A DNA stretch of 64,000 nt from Enoplolaimus lenunculus. Its lineage: Eukaryota > Nematoda > Enoplea > Enoplida > Thoracostomopsidae. A model generated the notes under the pieces. It was not told the origin of the DNA and did no database searches. It saw nothing but the letters and a program-made list of their open reading frames with translations. Position numbers and translations under genes: made by a program. The stretch spans positions 22,637 to 86,636 of the forward strand of contig JASANG010002916.1 in the NCBI GenBank assembly GCA_030248215.1, read 5' to 3'. The number at the start of each line of letters is the position of its first letter. Within the stretch, counting starts at the first letter, position 1. Below, piece by piece: positions 34,618 to 47,000 of the stretch.

Positions 34618-34887
34618 TTAACCCTTTCACTCATAGAGTATACTATGAGCAACTAAAATACAATAATGTACGAGCAATACACACACTGTGAGCAGTGTTT
34701 AACATTTATAACATATATGCGCGGTGTAAAATCTTCACAAGACGTGAGAGCCCCCTCGGGCACGAGCGTCAAGCTCCAATAGCTCAGTGGTCTTCGTAAA
34801 CGCCTCCCACCCGAGAGACTGGGGTTCGAGTGTCCCCTTGAAATTACATCTCATGTGAAATTTCAAATATTCATGTGAGAAAGGGTG
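34618..34887 (+). mobile_element. TIR element carrying a tRNA-like core
   Basis: Starts TTAACCCTTTCACTCATAGA and ends CATGTGAGAAAGGGT, inverted repeats. Inside, CCAATAGCTCAGTGGTC holds a perfect pol III A box (TAGCTCAGTGG), and about 30 bases on GGGGTTCGAGTGTCC is a B-box-like segment. T-stem pairing is poor, so it is not a tRNA gene. Related copies: 43698, 53177, 61590, 62692. Confidence 0.8.
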
Positions 34888-35284
34888 AATAAAAAAATTC
34901 TTAATTGTATCTTTAATGAAAAAATTCTTACTGAGTATCTTTAATTAAAAAATTCTTACTGAGTATCTTTAAAGTTTACACTGCGAGAAACAATGATATG
35001 ACGATCACATTTAACACGTTTATAAATTTAAATGTTTCTTATATTAAAAACGTCAAGTTAGAGTTCGGTTTTGCGCAACATGCGCTCTTATTGCGTGTTT
35101 TATATTCAAATATTCATGTGAGAAAGGGTTAATGAAAAAATTCTTACTGAGCATCTTTAAAGTATACACTGCGAGAAACAATGATATGACGATCACATTT
35201 AACACGTTTATAAATTTAAATGATTCTTATATTAAGGTCAAGTTAAAGTTCGGTTTTGCGCAACATGCGCTCTATTGCTTGTTT
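34864..35284 (+). repeat. Tandem duplication of element end plus flank
   Basis: 34864-35105 (TTCAAATATTCATGTGAGAA ... GCGCAACATGCGCTCTTATT) is repeated with differences at 35106-35284. The copies share ACACTGCGAGAAACAATGAT and AACACGTTTATAAATTTAAA. Inside the first copy, TTCTTACTGAGTATCTTTAA is itself repeated. The duplicated unit includes the right terminus of the preceding element. Confidence 0.85.
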
Positions 35285-35829
35285 ATATTTTCTAAACATC
35301 CGAGTTAATAGCGAGAGCAAATGGGTGAGAAAAAGCATAATCATAATTGGCCCAAAATGCACACTGTTGCAGTGGCAATGGAGTATCTAGAATTTTATGT
35401 TGAGGAAGTCTTCCTTGGCTGCATTTGCGACCGAGCGTTTCGAGCGAGAAACACTTTTGTATGTTACCTGGTATATATGTTCTAATGAATTATGTCAAAA
35501 ACAAAATTCTATTTTGAGTGCTTTTCGCGCTTCAAGCTTCTTTCAAAACGCTTTCCTTGTATCAAAGCGTTAACGCTTCTGAGCGTTTTCTACATTCTCA
35601 ATACGATGGCACTCGAGTGGTGTTTGAGTGTACAATACAGCAAACTTTTATGCAAATTTCTCGTATATGGTTCATCCACATAATAATGCTCGCAATACTG
35701 TAAAAATTGTCCAAGTCTGGGCAAGGACCTATGTCATTTTCATTAACTATGCGGGAAGGATATTATGTTATATTTAGAACTAGTCCCTTTACAGAGTCCA
35801 AGGACAACGCAGAAATTGTGCTTACGTAA
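35285..35829. other. Unassigned
   Basis: Nothing recognised; two overlapping frames near 35492-35703 lack supporting features. Confidence 0.35.
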
Positions 35830-36240
35830 TTTCCTAATGTCGTTTTAATACGGCCACAGTACAGAGTGTGTAAATGTCCTTGCACTATAACGATACACTG
35901 CTCGAAGAGACCATTGTTGCACATTTGTTTTAGCAGTAGCTATTACACAAAAAATTAAAAATTATTTCGCAGACACATCGCTGTAGTGAGTCTGCGCGTT
36001 ATAACGGTCCCTAATGGGGACTTTGTCCCTACTCCTTGGCAACACTGTGAGGACAAAACCGGCTATCTAAGTACAGAAGACAAAACCAGCTATTTAAGTA
36101 AGTACATGGTATATGTGTTGTCATCACTCTTGTAGCATCGTTTTTTGGCACTAGTCCTAGCGGGGTGGGTGGACAGTGTATTTCAACTACGATCGCATTA
36201 TTATGTGGATAACCTAATACAAACAACACATTTTAATGAA
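35830..36240. repeat. Diverged repeat shared with 51945-52640
   Basis: Matching segments include TGCACATTTGTTTTAGC near 35918 and GTAGCATCGTTTTTTGGCAC near 36132, versus TCGTACATTTGTTTTAGC and CATAGCATCGTTTAGTACC in the other copy. No coding potential. Confidence 0.55.
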
Positions 36241-37007
36241 CGCACATACGTGTACAAAAAATGCCTACATTTATATTGAGTTTTAAATATTCTATGTCAT
36301 TTAGATCCCACGCGAAAAGGGTTTGTATTTTTTGTCATAATTCCCTCAATCTGCGATTACTGTTAAAGTACAGTTTTTCTTGTTTATTTTGAAATTTTGG
36401 TATATATCACTTATATCAGCTTGTAGGTCCCTGTGACAGTGGCGTACCTATCCAGAAATTTGGATTTTACCGTGGGTCTTCATACTGAAAAAAACGACAA
36501 AATCGTTAACGATAATTCAATATATATGTAAATTTTAAGATGGTGCCAAGAAGATCCAAGCCTAGAATGCTTCGGTTAGTATAAAACGGACATGTTGCAT
36601 ATTCTAAAACTAAGTTTTTAGGCAAATCAAATGCCGAGATATAATATATAAAGTACAGGGTATACCCGTAAAACGTTTATTACTGACTAAAATATAGAAA
36701 TGGCATGCCTTAGAATTTAGAATAGTTTATGAAATAAGTTACATCAACAAATATATATAATATATATGTATAATGTATATATGAATATAGAAAGATATAT
36801 AAATATATGTATTCAGGTATGTCAAAACAGACTTGTAGCCTAGGTAAAAACTGGCATTAATTTTGCAAAAAAGTTCAAAGAAGGTAAAATAAAATCTAAA
36901 ACTTTTTAGTAAGTATCGTTTAGTTTAAAACTCAGCTTCAATGCTTTTCTAAAGCAGAAAAAGCTTTTGTTTTCAGTCGTGGAAGAACTTCATGTTATTC
37001 ATCCCTT
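36241..37007. other. Unassigned AT-rich region
   Basis: Contains TATATA-rich stretches near 36760-36820; no gene seen. Confidence 0.35.
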
Positions 37008-37239
37008 CACTGTAAATTCCAATGAGTTGATTAATTACTTCAGCTAGCGAGTTGGTTATTTCTGAATTAATATCACTAAATGTTAACTCGCTCTGAGTTG
37101 AGTAGTCTCTGGGTGAGTTGATTAATTAACTCATAATGATTTGAATCAACTCAAAATTCTGAGTTCTGATAGTCATAATTCAGACTGAGTGATGCAACTC
37201 TCATTCTGAATTAAAATCAACTCACTGAAATTTACAGTA
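37008..37239. mobile_element. TGAGTTGATT inverted-repeat element
   Basis: CACTGTAAATTCCAATGAGT at the left and ACTCACTGAAATTTACAGT at the right are inverted copies. The interior is built from GAGTTGATTAATTAACTC-type words. Second copy at 57833-58074. Confidence 0.8.
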
Positions 37240-37279
37240 TTGCTACACCAGTGCTGTCAAATAGTGCTTCAATTTGCAT

Positions 37280-40200
37280 TTATTGATGGTTAGAAACCCA
37301 TGAGAATTGAGGTTCGTAGCACTTGTCTCCACAATACATACAGTCTTCGGTGTTTTGAACGCCATCTCGAACGAAATCAATAGAGCAATAAGAATGTTTG
37401 CAGTAGCAACCAGTCACTAAAAATCAACAGTTGATATTAATTCAGATGTTGCCATCAGGCACTGCGGGATCCAAGCGGGCCACCCAGGCCATCACCGGTA
37501 TACAAGGATCAAAACCTAAATTTTGTATTTTAATCTAACCCCAACATTGTTTATACTTCTTGTTCAAAGATATTCGTGTCCGGCCGCTGTAGCCGTGAGA
37601 TTCATTTTGGAACGAAATACCTCTTATCATAAAATGTTTGTTTGCGAACGAACGTAGATAACGACCAGGTTATTGATAATGCCTGTAAAAATGCAATTTT
37701 TGTGTCTCTCCAGAAATTGCAAGCAGAGTGATTAACAATTGTTACCTGTATGTCGTCTAGCGTAAAATGAGCAGAAGACATCAGAGCTCAGGTCTTTAGC
37801 TAGCACTCAACTTGCTAAGGGAGCTATACATTTTCAGCACGGAAATACATGGCTTTTCGATGACTTACAAGCAAGGTTGAAAATTTTTTTGTGGGCCAAA
37901 ATTCTTCTATGGTGGTTTAGCCGGCCCTCACACCTCTGTGGGTACCGGTCCGTTGGAGACAATTGTTCTCTAGCGTCAAGCTCGCTGGTGTCGGCCTAAA
38001 ATCTTCTGCTTATGCTTTAGATGCGGCTACATCATGGAGGGTGTCACCGTGGAAACGGAATACTGAAAATCATGCTTACTGTAATGAATGCTAGCACCAA
38101 AAACAGACTGTTCGACAAGTTCACGAGGTTCTCTCGTCTCATAACATGGCACATGATCGGAACATTTGATTGGCCCGTCACCAAATGCGTAAGTACCTAA
38201 AAACAAAAATTATTTCTTTAGTAAACTGATTACATTGTTTAAAAATTACAATTAAAAAATTTTTGCATTCAACTTCAATGGTGGATCCAGGAATTTGTGA
38301 CGAGCGCAGGGCGCAATATATGCATGCAGTGAAAAACATCGCGAGCCAAACGAGCGACACGCCAAGTGTAACTTTCGTATCCTAAAAGTAAAAATTTGAA
38401 CGGTAGAGAGACTTCATGCGGGGTTCACGTCATAACTGCGGCAGCGGGGAACGCGTTTTGTCCCTATTACAAATGGCTAACATTTTGTCTACTAGTGTAT
38501 TCGCTATCAAATTCAAAAAAAATTGAATTGTCGGCTATCTTGATGTGACATCTACTGTTTGTACTGCAGTATGATGTGATATTCCAAAAATATTGTCTGT
38601 CAGTATCATATGATATGTTTGAAAATGTCGACAAGGTTGTGGTAAACTAGATTGCTTGTCCTGTAGATTGTTGTATGATACTAAAGTTCGAAATTTGAAT
38701 TATTTGTACGTACTTATAAATAGATTTCAAGAAAATTTTTGCCAGAAACATAAACGTAGAAGCTAATTCAGTGTTCGAAACCATTTAATCCAACACGATC
38801 CTAACTGTTTACTGTTTTATTAGTGAATACAAATTACGTTGTCCTGCATAGTATCGTATGATATTTAATGAAATTTTTGTATCTCATGTGATATTCGCAT
38901 AAATGTCCTGTGGTATAATATGACACATGGCTATTAGTATACGATGGTCCCTCGAGATCAGTGATTTGTAAGCCAATATCATGTGACGATCACATATGAA
39001 TAAAGTTAATGTACAATTTGTGCCAGAGCGACAAGAAGGAACGTATTCCAGAACCGTCCGTTTGTACAAAGGTCATCTTGTTTCAGTGACCTGAGTATTA
39101 ACTTTAACTTATTAAGCATGCTTTTAGAAAAGAAAATTAGTCGGTTTGCTAAACAAATACTTAAGTCTAGAGTTATACTTGAGTAAGATTTCAGAAACCT
39201 AGTCAATATATATTAGAGTTACCACATTTTCAGTGTAAAACAGCCACTTACCAGTCTCGCTTTCGCTGTCGTCTATTTTCGTCACTTCAGCGAACGCGAA
39301 CGCATAACTCATCGGCACAGCGGCGTCGTACGGCAACCAAAACGTGCCATCCTTAAGCGGACCTGGTGGATTCATACCCCAGCTATTCTGCAGCTCCCAC
39401 GCATGCTTCGAATCGTCCCATCCCATAAGGACACACGCGTGCCCTCCGCGGACCTGTCCTGCGTTCGCAGGATGCCGGTATACCTCACCGCTGTAGCCTC
39501 GCCAATAATTATAAAACGGATAATGCATCAAAAACGCCATATACCCAGGTCCTTTATGCCGAATGGCGGCTTTAATTGAATTTTGGTCTGTCCACGAGTA
39601 AGTGACCCAGCTTTTGACCACATAAGGAACCGTTGAACAGTCACTGCACGCTGAGCTGTGAACACGGTTATCACCATGGCCTGTGTAGGGTAAGCAAGAT
39701 TCTTGAGCTGGGGGATGGTCTTCGAAATACGAGAATACCCTCATTGAGCCCCCTCGGCAGCCAGCTTGGCGTCGGTCACACGATATTGGCTGTTGTTCGG
39801 CGAGATCAAACGATTGGTTATAGTGGATCCGAATCAAAGCTTCTATGACACCGACGCTGGCGAACGCGTAGCAAGAAGCACAACGCTGCTGATTGTTCAC
39901 GGGACTTATTTTTCCTTGGTGTTTCCATGAAAATCGAGTTGGTTGAAGTTCTGAAATTCAGAATTGAAAAATGTAAAAAATTTTTTTACGAATGTTTGAG
40001 TTAACAAAACTTGGATAGAAATTTTAAGTTTACGATAGAAACGTTTTTCAATTGCCAAATATATCAATGTTCAAACTATTCGACAATACCTAAAAGCACC
40101 ATAGCCAGTAGCATACGTTTAGGGGAGCTAAAATAAACTTGACTGGCGTACAAGGATTTCTGATCACTTGCAAGCGAGGTTGAAACTTTTCTATAGGAAA

Positions 40201-40702
40201 GGCTAAACTTTATCTTCGGGTCTAGGCCCACCAACACGCCACCCTCTCACAACGGGCCCGTACTCTCCACACTTCTACAGACTTACCTGTCACTCCAGAC
40301 CGCCCGATAGACCGCATCCGTGCGAAATACGTTTCCGCCGGCAACGCAACGTTTCCAAGCAAATAATCAAATTCGTCATCGCCCAACGGTACGTCATTCT
40401 GCAGGACCCTGCCAGCGTTTTTCTGAATTTCGTCAGTCGACTCTATCACCTTGGCCTTATCTTCACCCTGTGTTCGATTGCTTTGCTTTTGTCGCCGGTC
40501 AGGTGGCTTTCGTCTATTCTTGTTAAGTCTGCTCCGAATCCTTGCCAAACGTCCTTGACGCTCTTTGAGACGTTTCGCACGCCTTGCGGCCAATTCATGA
40601 CGGCGACGGTCCCTTGCAGCCACTCGAGCAGCGGCTCGCTCCGGCGCTGTCAAACTCGCGCTACCGGTTGCGGTTGGGTCAGTTAAATTTCGACCGCCAG
40701 GT
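37280..40702 (-). CDS. Membrane-anchored papain-family protease, paralogue A (5' exon not found)
   Basis: Four exons seen (- strand): 40702-40287, 39950-39252, 38196-38080, 37416-37280 (stop TAA at 37282-37280). The internal introns are phase 1, as in paralogue B. The first exon is Arg/Ala-rich, with PLGDDEFDYLLG as in B. The second is a C1A peptidase domain with catalytic Cys in QQRCASCYAFASVG, His in GGHACVLMGWDD and Asn in LQNSWG, so it looks active. The last two give a Cys-rich tail (IKCSDHVPCYETREPREL; TGCYCKHSYC; TEDCMYCGDKCY). The acceptor at 40703 needs a phase-2 upstream exon, presumably encoding the membrane anchor, which I could not locate. The substrate is unknown. Confidence 0.85.
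38279..38430. repeat. GGTGGATCCAGGAATTTGTGACG repeat fragment
   Basis: Resembles the GGCGGATCC-type repeats elsewhere. It lies in the large intron of protease A. Confidence 0.35.
38431..39200. other. Intron sequence of protease A
   Basis: AT-rich. Near the exon, 39070-39200 carries ACTTAAG words and GATTTCAGAAACCTAG, related to the elements at 46734 and 52039. No other feature seen. Confidence 0.45.
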
Positions 40703-41014
40703 CTGAAACAAAAAAACAGTATAGTGTCTTTATGGAATATTGTGTACCGCCACACAATATATATATATATTATCTGGGTAATAAATTCAATTTTTTTGGA
40801 CTCAACGCACTCCTCGTTGAAACAGAAATGTTTTTGTCAGAGTTTCAGAATTGCTGTACAATTAGAAACAGGATTTGAAATAAAAGAGCATTAAAATACA
40901 ATACGCTCAAGCGGACATGTTATAAATTTTGTTTCGTTTTTATGTAAGTCCGGTACATCGCTCAAATCAGCGCTGGAATAAAGATGACGGCCCGGGCCCC
41001 GGGCCACCATCGAA

Positions 41015-41218
41015 GTGGCATCCGCCAACGAAAATCGACGATATGTTACGATGGATAGCAAGCCATCAAAACCACGATGGGATGTTTGGGAAGTACTGAT
41101 TGCGGTTTTCGGCGCCGTTATATACCAGCGTGTGTATAACACTTTTCCAAACCTTGTGAAAATCGTCGAATTTATCTTTATTTTGATGGTTTCCATAGGA
41201 TTTGGATCAGGCAGCTAA
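41015..41218 (+). CDS. Possible small one-pass membrane protein, unrecognised
   Basis: 67 codons from ATG at 41015, or 55 from ATG at 41051. A hydrophobic stretch (VLIAVFGAVIY and EFIFILMVSIGFG) flanks a short polar loop. It lies opposite the direction of the protease pair, in the interval where the missing first exon of paralogue A would be expected. No homologue is recognised, and it may be chance. Confidence 0.2.
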   Translation: MASANENRRYVTMDSKPSKPRWDVWEVLIAVFGAVIYQRVYNTFPNLVKIVEFIFILMVSIGFGSGS

Positions 41219-41252
41219 GCCTTATCCACATATCCTATGTGATCACAAAGTT

Positions 41253-41364
41253 ATGGTCAAATTAACCCTCCCGGCAAACGTGCGATTTAGCGAGTCAAAT
41301 TTGATTCTGTTGGAGTCGAATTTGGTTCAGTTTGTGTAGTTCCGTAGAGCCATTTTTTGCAGTG
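41253..41364. mobile_element. Introner-like TA element, 5'-truncated
   Basis: Only the right half remains, ending TTTTTTGCAGTG then TA. It is flanked by a 22-base direct repeat starting TATGTGATCACAAAG (41236-41257 and 41365-41386). Confidence 0.8.
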
Positions 41365-41386
41365 TATGTGATCACAAAGTTATGGT

Positions 41387-42042
41387 ATTAACCTGGAACC
41401 ACAAGGTAGGCTGACTTCTCACACAGCCGGTGGTCTGAATCGACGAAGACCGTACGGTAGAAAAGAAAGGATTGGTCAATTTATTTCATTCACATGTGTG
41501 AGTTTATGCTTTGGTGTGTAAAATAATGATGGTTAATAAAAAGGCTTAATATATATGCTGGGCCTCCCACCACCTTAATCTGGCTCCCCCTGGCTCAGAT
41601 ATACATACAACCATACAAGCTCTATAGACACGTGCAAGTTTTTTTACAATTCGAACACAACTTGCATATCTCACAGTTGCAATGGCTAGTGTTCGAAGCA
41701 AAAACTTGCACATGTGAATAGGGCTTATGATTTCCAACCATTTTTACATAAAACTTACCGCAGTCGAAAAACAAAGTATAATGACGTAAAGGTACTATAG
41801 TCTACAGTGTGGTTTCAAAGAAACTCTTATGTATATTATTAAAGCTGGTTCATATTTTAGAATTTTCAAAGTATATACATTAGCGAAGGTCTTTAATCGA
41901 AGTGTTTAAAAGGCATTGTTGGAGCAAAATACGAGTTTTCCAAATAACAAAACCATCGTCAAGTTGGCTTCACGGCTCCGCCTTTGATGGTACCGAAGTT
42001 GCAAAGTATACCAATTGAACCCGAGATCCTTTGCTCTATCTG
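41387..42042. other. Unassigned
   Basis: No gene or recognised repeat. Confidence 0.4.
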
Positions 42043-42239
42043 CATTGCAAAAAAATGGTGAGTCAATCAATTGACTCTCTCCGAAATTGATTTTTCCTGA
42101 CTACACAAACTGAGTCAAAATTCAACTCCGCCTCACTTATCGAATTTGACTCAGGCGGAGTAGAATTTTGACACAGTTTGTGTAGTCAGGAAAAGTCTAT
42201 TTCGGAGAGAGTCGCTTTGACTCAGCGTTTTTTGCAGCG
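42043..42239. mobile_element. Introner-like TA element
   Basis: Left CATTGCAAAAAAATGGTGAG and right CAGCGTTTTTTGCAGCG; both splice-like motifs remain, palindrome intact. Confidence 0.87.
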
Positions 42240-42917
42240 TGGTTACTGTATTGAAGTGACGCAAACAAGAGGTGGTTCTATTAATATATATTTTCTCCCT
42301 CCAGAGGGTACTTTCTGTTATTCGGTTACGAACTGTTATTTGTTTTAATTCACCCAGTCTTAGTTGGACCCAACACATATCGTTTTAAATGATTGTTTCA
42401 ACAAAACTCACTTGATCCGAAGCATTTTTGTTGATTGTCACATCCGTTAATTTTGTTTCGGGATTTAATCAACTTTACGCGAGTTCTTACATATTTGAGC
42501 AGTCTAACTTGCTCTTTTCCTACGGTCTCTATCATGGACCAGGCCATATATATTCTATCTATTAACGGACTCAAATTAGAGATAGACTAATTGATTTGGA
42601 CTCAAAATAAGGACTCCCTTTCTTGTCTTCTTATCCATGTCGCCCATAGTGTGTTGCGATTTCAATTACACTCGAAACGAAATCAAAATTGCAGTATCGC
42701 CTTGTAAGTCATTTGATAACGAACCCTTAGATGATACTGAACCGAATTTGTAAACATTTAGCAGAGCAATACTCGCAGCCTCATGGTGCACCCTATTCAC
42801 ACGTTCAAGTTTTTGAAGCGAGAACTTTCATCTGCAACTTTCACATCTGAATATGGTTTTACAGCAAACAATAGGTTAGTACTACTGACTTGACCGAAAA
42901 ATCAAAACTGAAACTTC
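42240..42917. other. Unassigned
   Basis: No supported feature. Confidence 0.4.
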
Positions 42918-43097
42918 GGCCAATGTATAGTACAGGGTCGTAACAGTGGTATAAGCATATTCACTACGCGTTAGCCTAACCGTAAAAATATGTATGCTTA
43001 TACCTAAGCATAGGCAAAAAAATTAGTCTAAAGCATAAGCGTAATCTATTGCAGTCCCGCAGAATTATGCGTTCCGCCCATGATCTTTACATGGACC
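42918..43097 (-). mobile_element. TTAGGC-core TIR element
   Basis: GGCCAATGTATAGTACAGGG start, worn CCTAAG core, ATCTTTACATGGACC end. Confidence 0.75.
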
Positions 43098-43409
43098 AAA
43101 TACCTATTCAATATTTGAATATATTTCAATTTTTACAAATTGCATTCGAAATCGTACAAATTGGAGTTTCTCACAACAATTACCCTGCATCTAATAAATG
43201 CTATTAGCTATCGCTCTCGGTCGAAACGGTTCCTCGTGTATTGTGTGATTTTCAGTACGTATATATGTACATTTCTATGAAACGCATAGTACAAGTTTTA
43301 TGTTTTACTTTAATATTTTTTGTTAAAATATACAAAATGGGAACAAAATTGTTCATACCCGTCCATATATGGTAATCCATACCTTAAGCCATATATTTAG
43401 AAAATTCTC

Positions 43410-43630
43410 ACGCCGCAGTACAACAGGAGTCGTGCCTGTGTCTCCGGCACAAAATCGACCTCTGACTCCGGTAAAATTTCTGGCCAGGAGTTCCGGTCTC
43501 ATAAAACATCATTTTAACTACTCAATTTAGCCTCAACTCCGGTGTTTTTCTCCTGCTTCGACTACGGCAAATTTTGTTGACTTTCGGATCCGACTCCGGC
43601 ATTTTGTAGCTCCGATTGCACTTTGTCGCA
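43410..43630. repeat. CTCCGG/TCCGGC repeat fragment
   Basis: Words such as GACTCCGG, CTTCGACTACGG and CTTTCGGATCCGACTCCGGC occur, ending TAGCTCCGATTGCACTTTG. It resembles a worn member of the CCGGA hAT-like group. Confidence 0.45.
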
Positions 43631-43697
43631 CGATAAAACACATACGTTGTCATAATGAAAGTTGTAGAAGTTAGAAAAACATGACTTAAAATGACAT

Positions 43698-43960
43698 TAA
43701 CCCCTTCTCACATTGAGTTGCCTGTAGGCAACTAAGCGCAGTGTATATACGTTAAATAGTCGCACCGTGTTTAACAATTGCAACACGTATACATAGTACT
43801 AAATCACCACAAGACGTGAGAGCCCCCTTGGGCTCGAGCGTCAAGCTCCTATAGCTGAGTGGTGATGGTATACGCCTCCCACTCCAGTCACTGGAGTTCG
43901 AATCCTAGCATAAAAGTAGGTCTCAGGGGAAATAGAAAATATTCATGTGAGAAATGGTTA
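43698..43960 (+). mobile_element. TIR element carrying a tRNA-like core
   Basis: TTAACCCCTTCTCACATTGA start and CATGTGAGAAATGGTTAA end. A box TAGCTGAGTGG and B box AGTTCGAATCC are both present. CTCCAGTCACTGGAG between them forms a perfect hairpin. A second hairpin, TTGCCTGTAGGCAA, lies near the left end. Confidence 0.82.
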
Positions 43961-44059
43961 AACATATATGACAAAATTGTGACACGGTGTACGCAAATTA
44001 TTGTGGACGATGCTGTTGTTTTTTTGAATAAAATTTGCCTGTAGAACTTTACGGCAATT

Positions 44060-47000
44060 TTAGTTGCGCAAAGTTTGATTCCAGGTAAAACCTGTATCAT
44101 AACAGCGATCACCACAGTACATGCAATCTTCTGTATCTTCGACGCCGTCGCGTTTAAAATCAATTGAACAGTACGAATTTTTGCAGTAGCATCCAGTCAC
44201 TGAAACGGTCCATATATTAAACATCAGTGGCGGAACGTTTTTCTGCGGAACTGCAATAGAGTAAGCTTAAGCTTTAGACAAATTTTTTCCTAAGGCTTAC
44301 GCTTATGATTAGCAATATGTTTATGTAATGGCGCTTTTCTATACATAGGCCGATATTTACTAGGTTCCCCGTTGTGACCAAAAAGCGGTACTCACTGGAA
44401 GGGTCAAGTCAATATCAGTCCCCCTCTTATTCAGTCCACTACAGTACATGACCACAATATAAACTAAACAGCATATCATTAAGTTGAAACCTAGTATATT
44501 ATACCAGTTCTATACATATTTTCTGCCACATAAATAAATTTCAGCAAAAAATAATTTGAACCTGCACTTTTTTAAAATGTTGGGTCCGGCCGCTTTAAAG
44601 ATTATGTTTTGTACAAAAAGAATCCACGACAATTCATCGCCCGACAACGTGTCCCATAGTAGGATCCGGAAGCCAAATTAACAAATCTAAACATAATCCT
44701 AAGTGTAATTGTAAGCCTAAACCGAAACGTAAAGCAATTAAGCATAATTATTGGCGACGAACTGTTGAGTCGATGAAATTTCGGATTACAATTTGTCGGT
44801 CGACGAGTTGTCATGATGCCGTTCGAGAATAACGTTTTTCAGAGTGTATATCGGCAAGTATTTTGAGTTCTGAAGGAGCAACAACTCGGATTGCTTTGGT
44901 GGCAAGTGTCATTTCGATCCAATTACCGCAAGAAAATGTCGTTTCTGTTTAAAACCTTTTGAAAATATTTTCTACATTTCATTTGAGGGCGAGTTTTAAA
45001 GCTGTGATCCGAACCCTTAACTGTTCGCTGGAAGGTATTGTACAATCACTACAGTCAACGTGGGAAAAAAGGCAGCAGGTACATAAAAATGACGTCATAA
45101 CTTTACGATGACGAAAAGTAAGCTTACGCCAGTCAATCCTGGTTCCGAGCACCGCTTCTTCAATCAATTCACGGGGTTCTCGGGTTTCATAGCACGGCGT
45201 GTGATTCTTGCATTTGATTGGTTTGTCGCCAAAACCGGTACCTAAAAGAAATATAGCGAAACAATATAAATAAAGCGAAAATATTAATGTAAGTAAAAGT
45301 ATTTTGGGCACTTAACATATGTAGTTGGTAAAAGGTCGACAGTCTCAAATGCGCATCGCTCCTATCTTCAGTTAGTAATAGGTCTACAAACGGACGAACT
45401 AAATTAGCGCAGAAGTAGTCCAAGTAAAATCTGAAAATCCCACTGAATTCCCAAGCTTGCCACTCACTGATTCGAACGTTTCAAGACCTGTCAACAACTG
45501 GTGATAAATGCTACACACATTTGACAATGCGGGCGTAGATAAAGGCCAAGTCACTTTTAGAGACGTTCTATTTTCATGCGAAACCACAATAGAAGCGGAT
45601 TAGGCTTACGAATAATTTTTGGTTCGGGTTAGGTTTAGGCTTACACTTATCTTTTAGGCTGAAGGTTCAATTTAGGTTTAAGCGTTTTACCAAGACTTGG
45701 GAGTGTGTTTAGGTTACTGTTATGTCCCTAAAGTTCCGAACACAAATACGTTTACCTTCTTCTCCGACGTCAAATTTTCGAATTTCAGCGAACGCAAATC
45801 CATAACTTAACGGCGCAACAGCGTCGTACGGCAGCCAAAACGTGCCATCCTTCATCGGTCCCGGTGGATCTAGTCCCCAGCTATTCTGCAGCTCCCACGC
45901 ATGCTTTGAATCGTCCCATCCCATAAGGACACACGCGTGCCCTCCGCGGACCTGTCCTGCGTTCGCAGGATGCTCGTATACCTCACCACCGTAACCTCGC
46001 CAATAATTATAAAACGGATAATAGACTAAAAACGACATATAGCCAGGCCCCATTTCCCGTATAGCCGCTTTGATTCCATTTCGTTCACGCGATGCGAAAG
46101 TTATCCAATTTTTGACCAAATACGGAACCGATGAGCAAGTTTCACAAGCAGGATCTGTCAAACGGTTGCCGTCGTCTCCTTGATACGGTTGACAAGTCTC
46201 GAGTGCTGGTGGATGGTCTTCAAAATACGAGAATACTCCCATCGAACCGCCTCGGCAGCCAGCTTGGCGTCGATCACACGATATTGGCTGTTGTTCGGCA
46301 AGATCGAACGATTCGTTATGGTGGATTCGGATGACGGCTTCGATGACTCCAACGCTGGCGAACGCGTAGCAAGCAGCGCATCGGCGTCCTTGATGTCGTA
46401 CTGCGCTAAGTTTGTCGGCATTTTTCCACGAAAATTTTGGTGGCTGAATTGGAGCTGAAAGATAGAAAAAAACAACTGTTATATTTTTTAAGTTCGTCGG
46501 TCGTTTTTCAGATAAACAGACGTTTGCTCATTGGTTGGATTTTGAAATTGTGCTCGCAGTTGAATTCGAGTTGAAGATTCAGTTGAAAAAAGACAATTCG
46601 TTCTCGAATTCAACGTTGAATAGCTGGTGTGAAACCATTTGCAAAAATTGTTGGCTCAGCGAAGTAAAATTAGTTGCTTGAGATAACGCGTAAACCAATC
46701 AGAATTGGGTGTCAAAATTAGCGATCATTTAGGGCTGGGTTTTTGAAATCTTAAGTATCTACTTATGCTATACTTAAGTGAGTACTTAAGTCGCTGACTT
46801 AAGTAAATACTTAACTTTATGAGCAAAAACAAATACACCACAAATGTGAGTCGTTGGCTGGGTTTTTGAAACCTACTTAAGTACGACTTACTTAGTACTT
46901 AAGTGCGTGCTAACTAACTACTTAATCACTTTGTCATTTTTAAAAGTGTACTTGACTAAATATTTGAGTCCCTTAGTAAATTTGGTATATTACGGATTAA

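Noticed and set aside
46131-46458. + strand open frames over the protease B catalytic exon
   Set aside because: Shadows; the - strand frame encodes the conserved peptidase domain.
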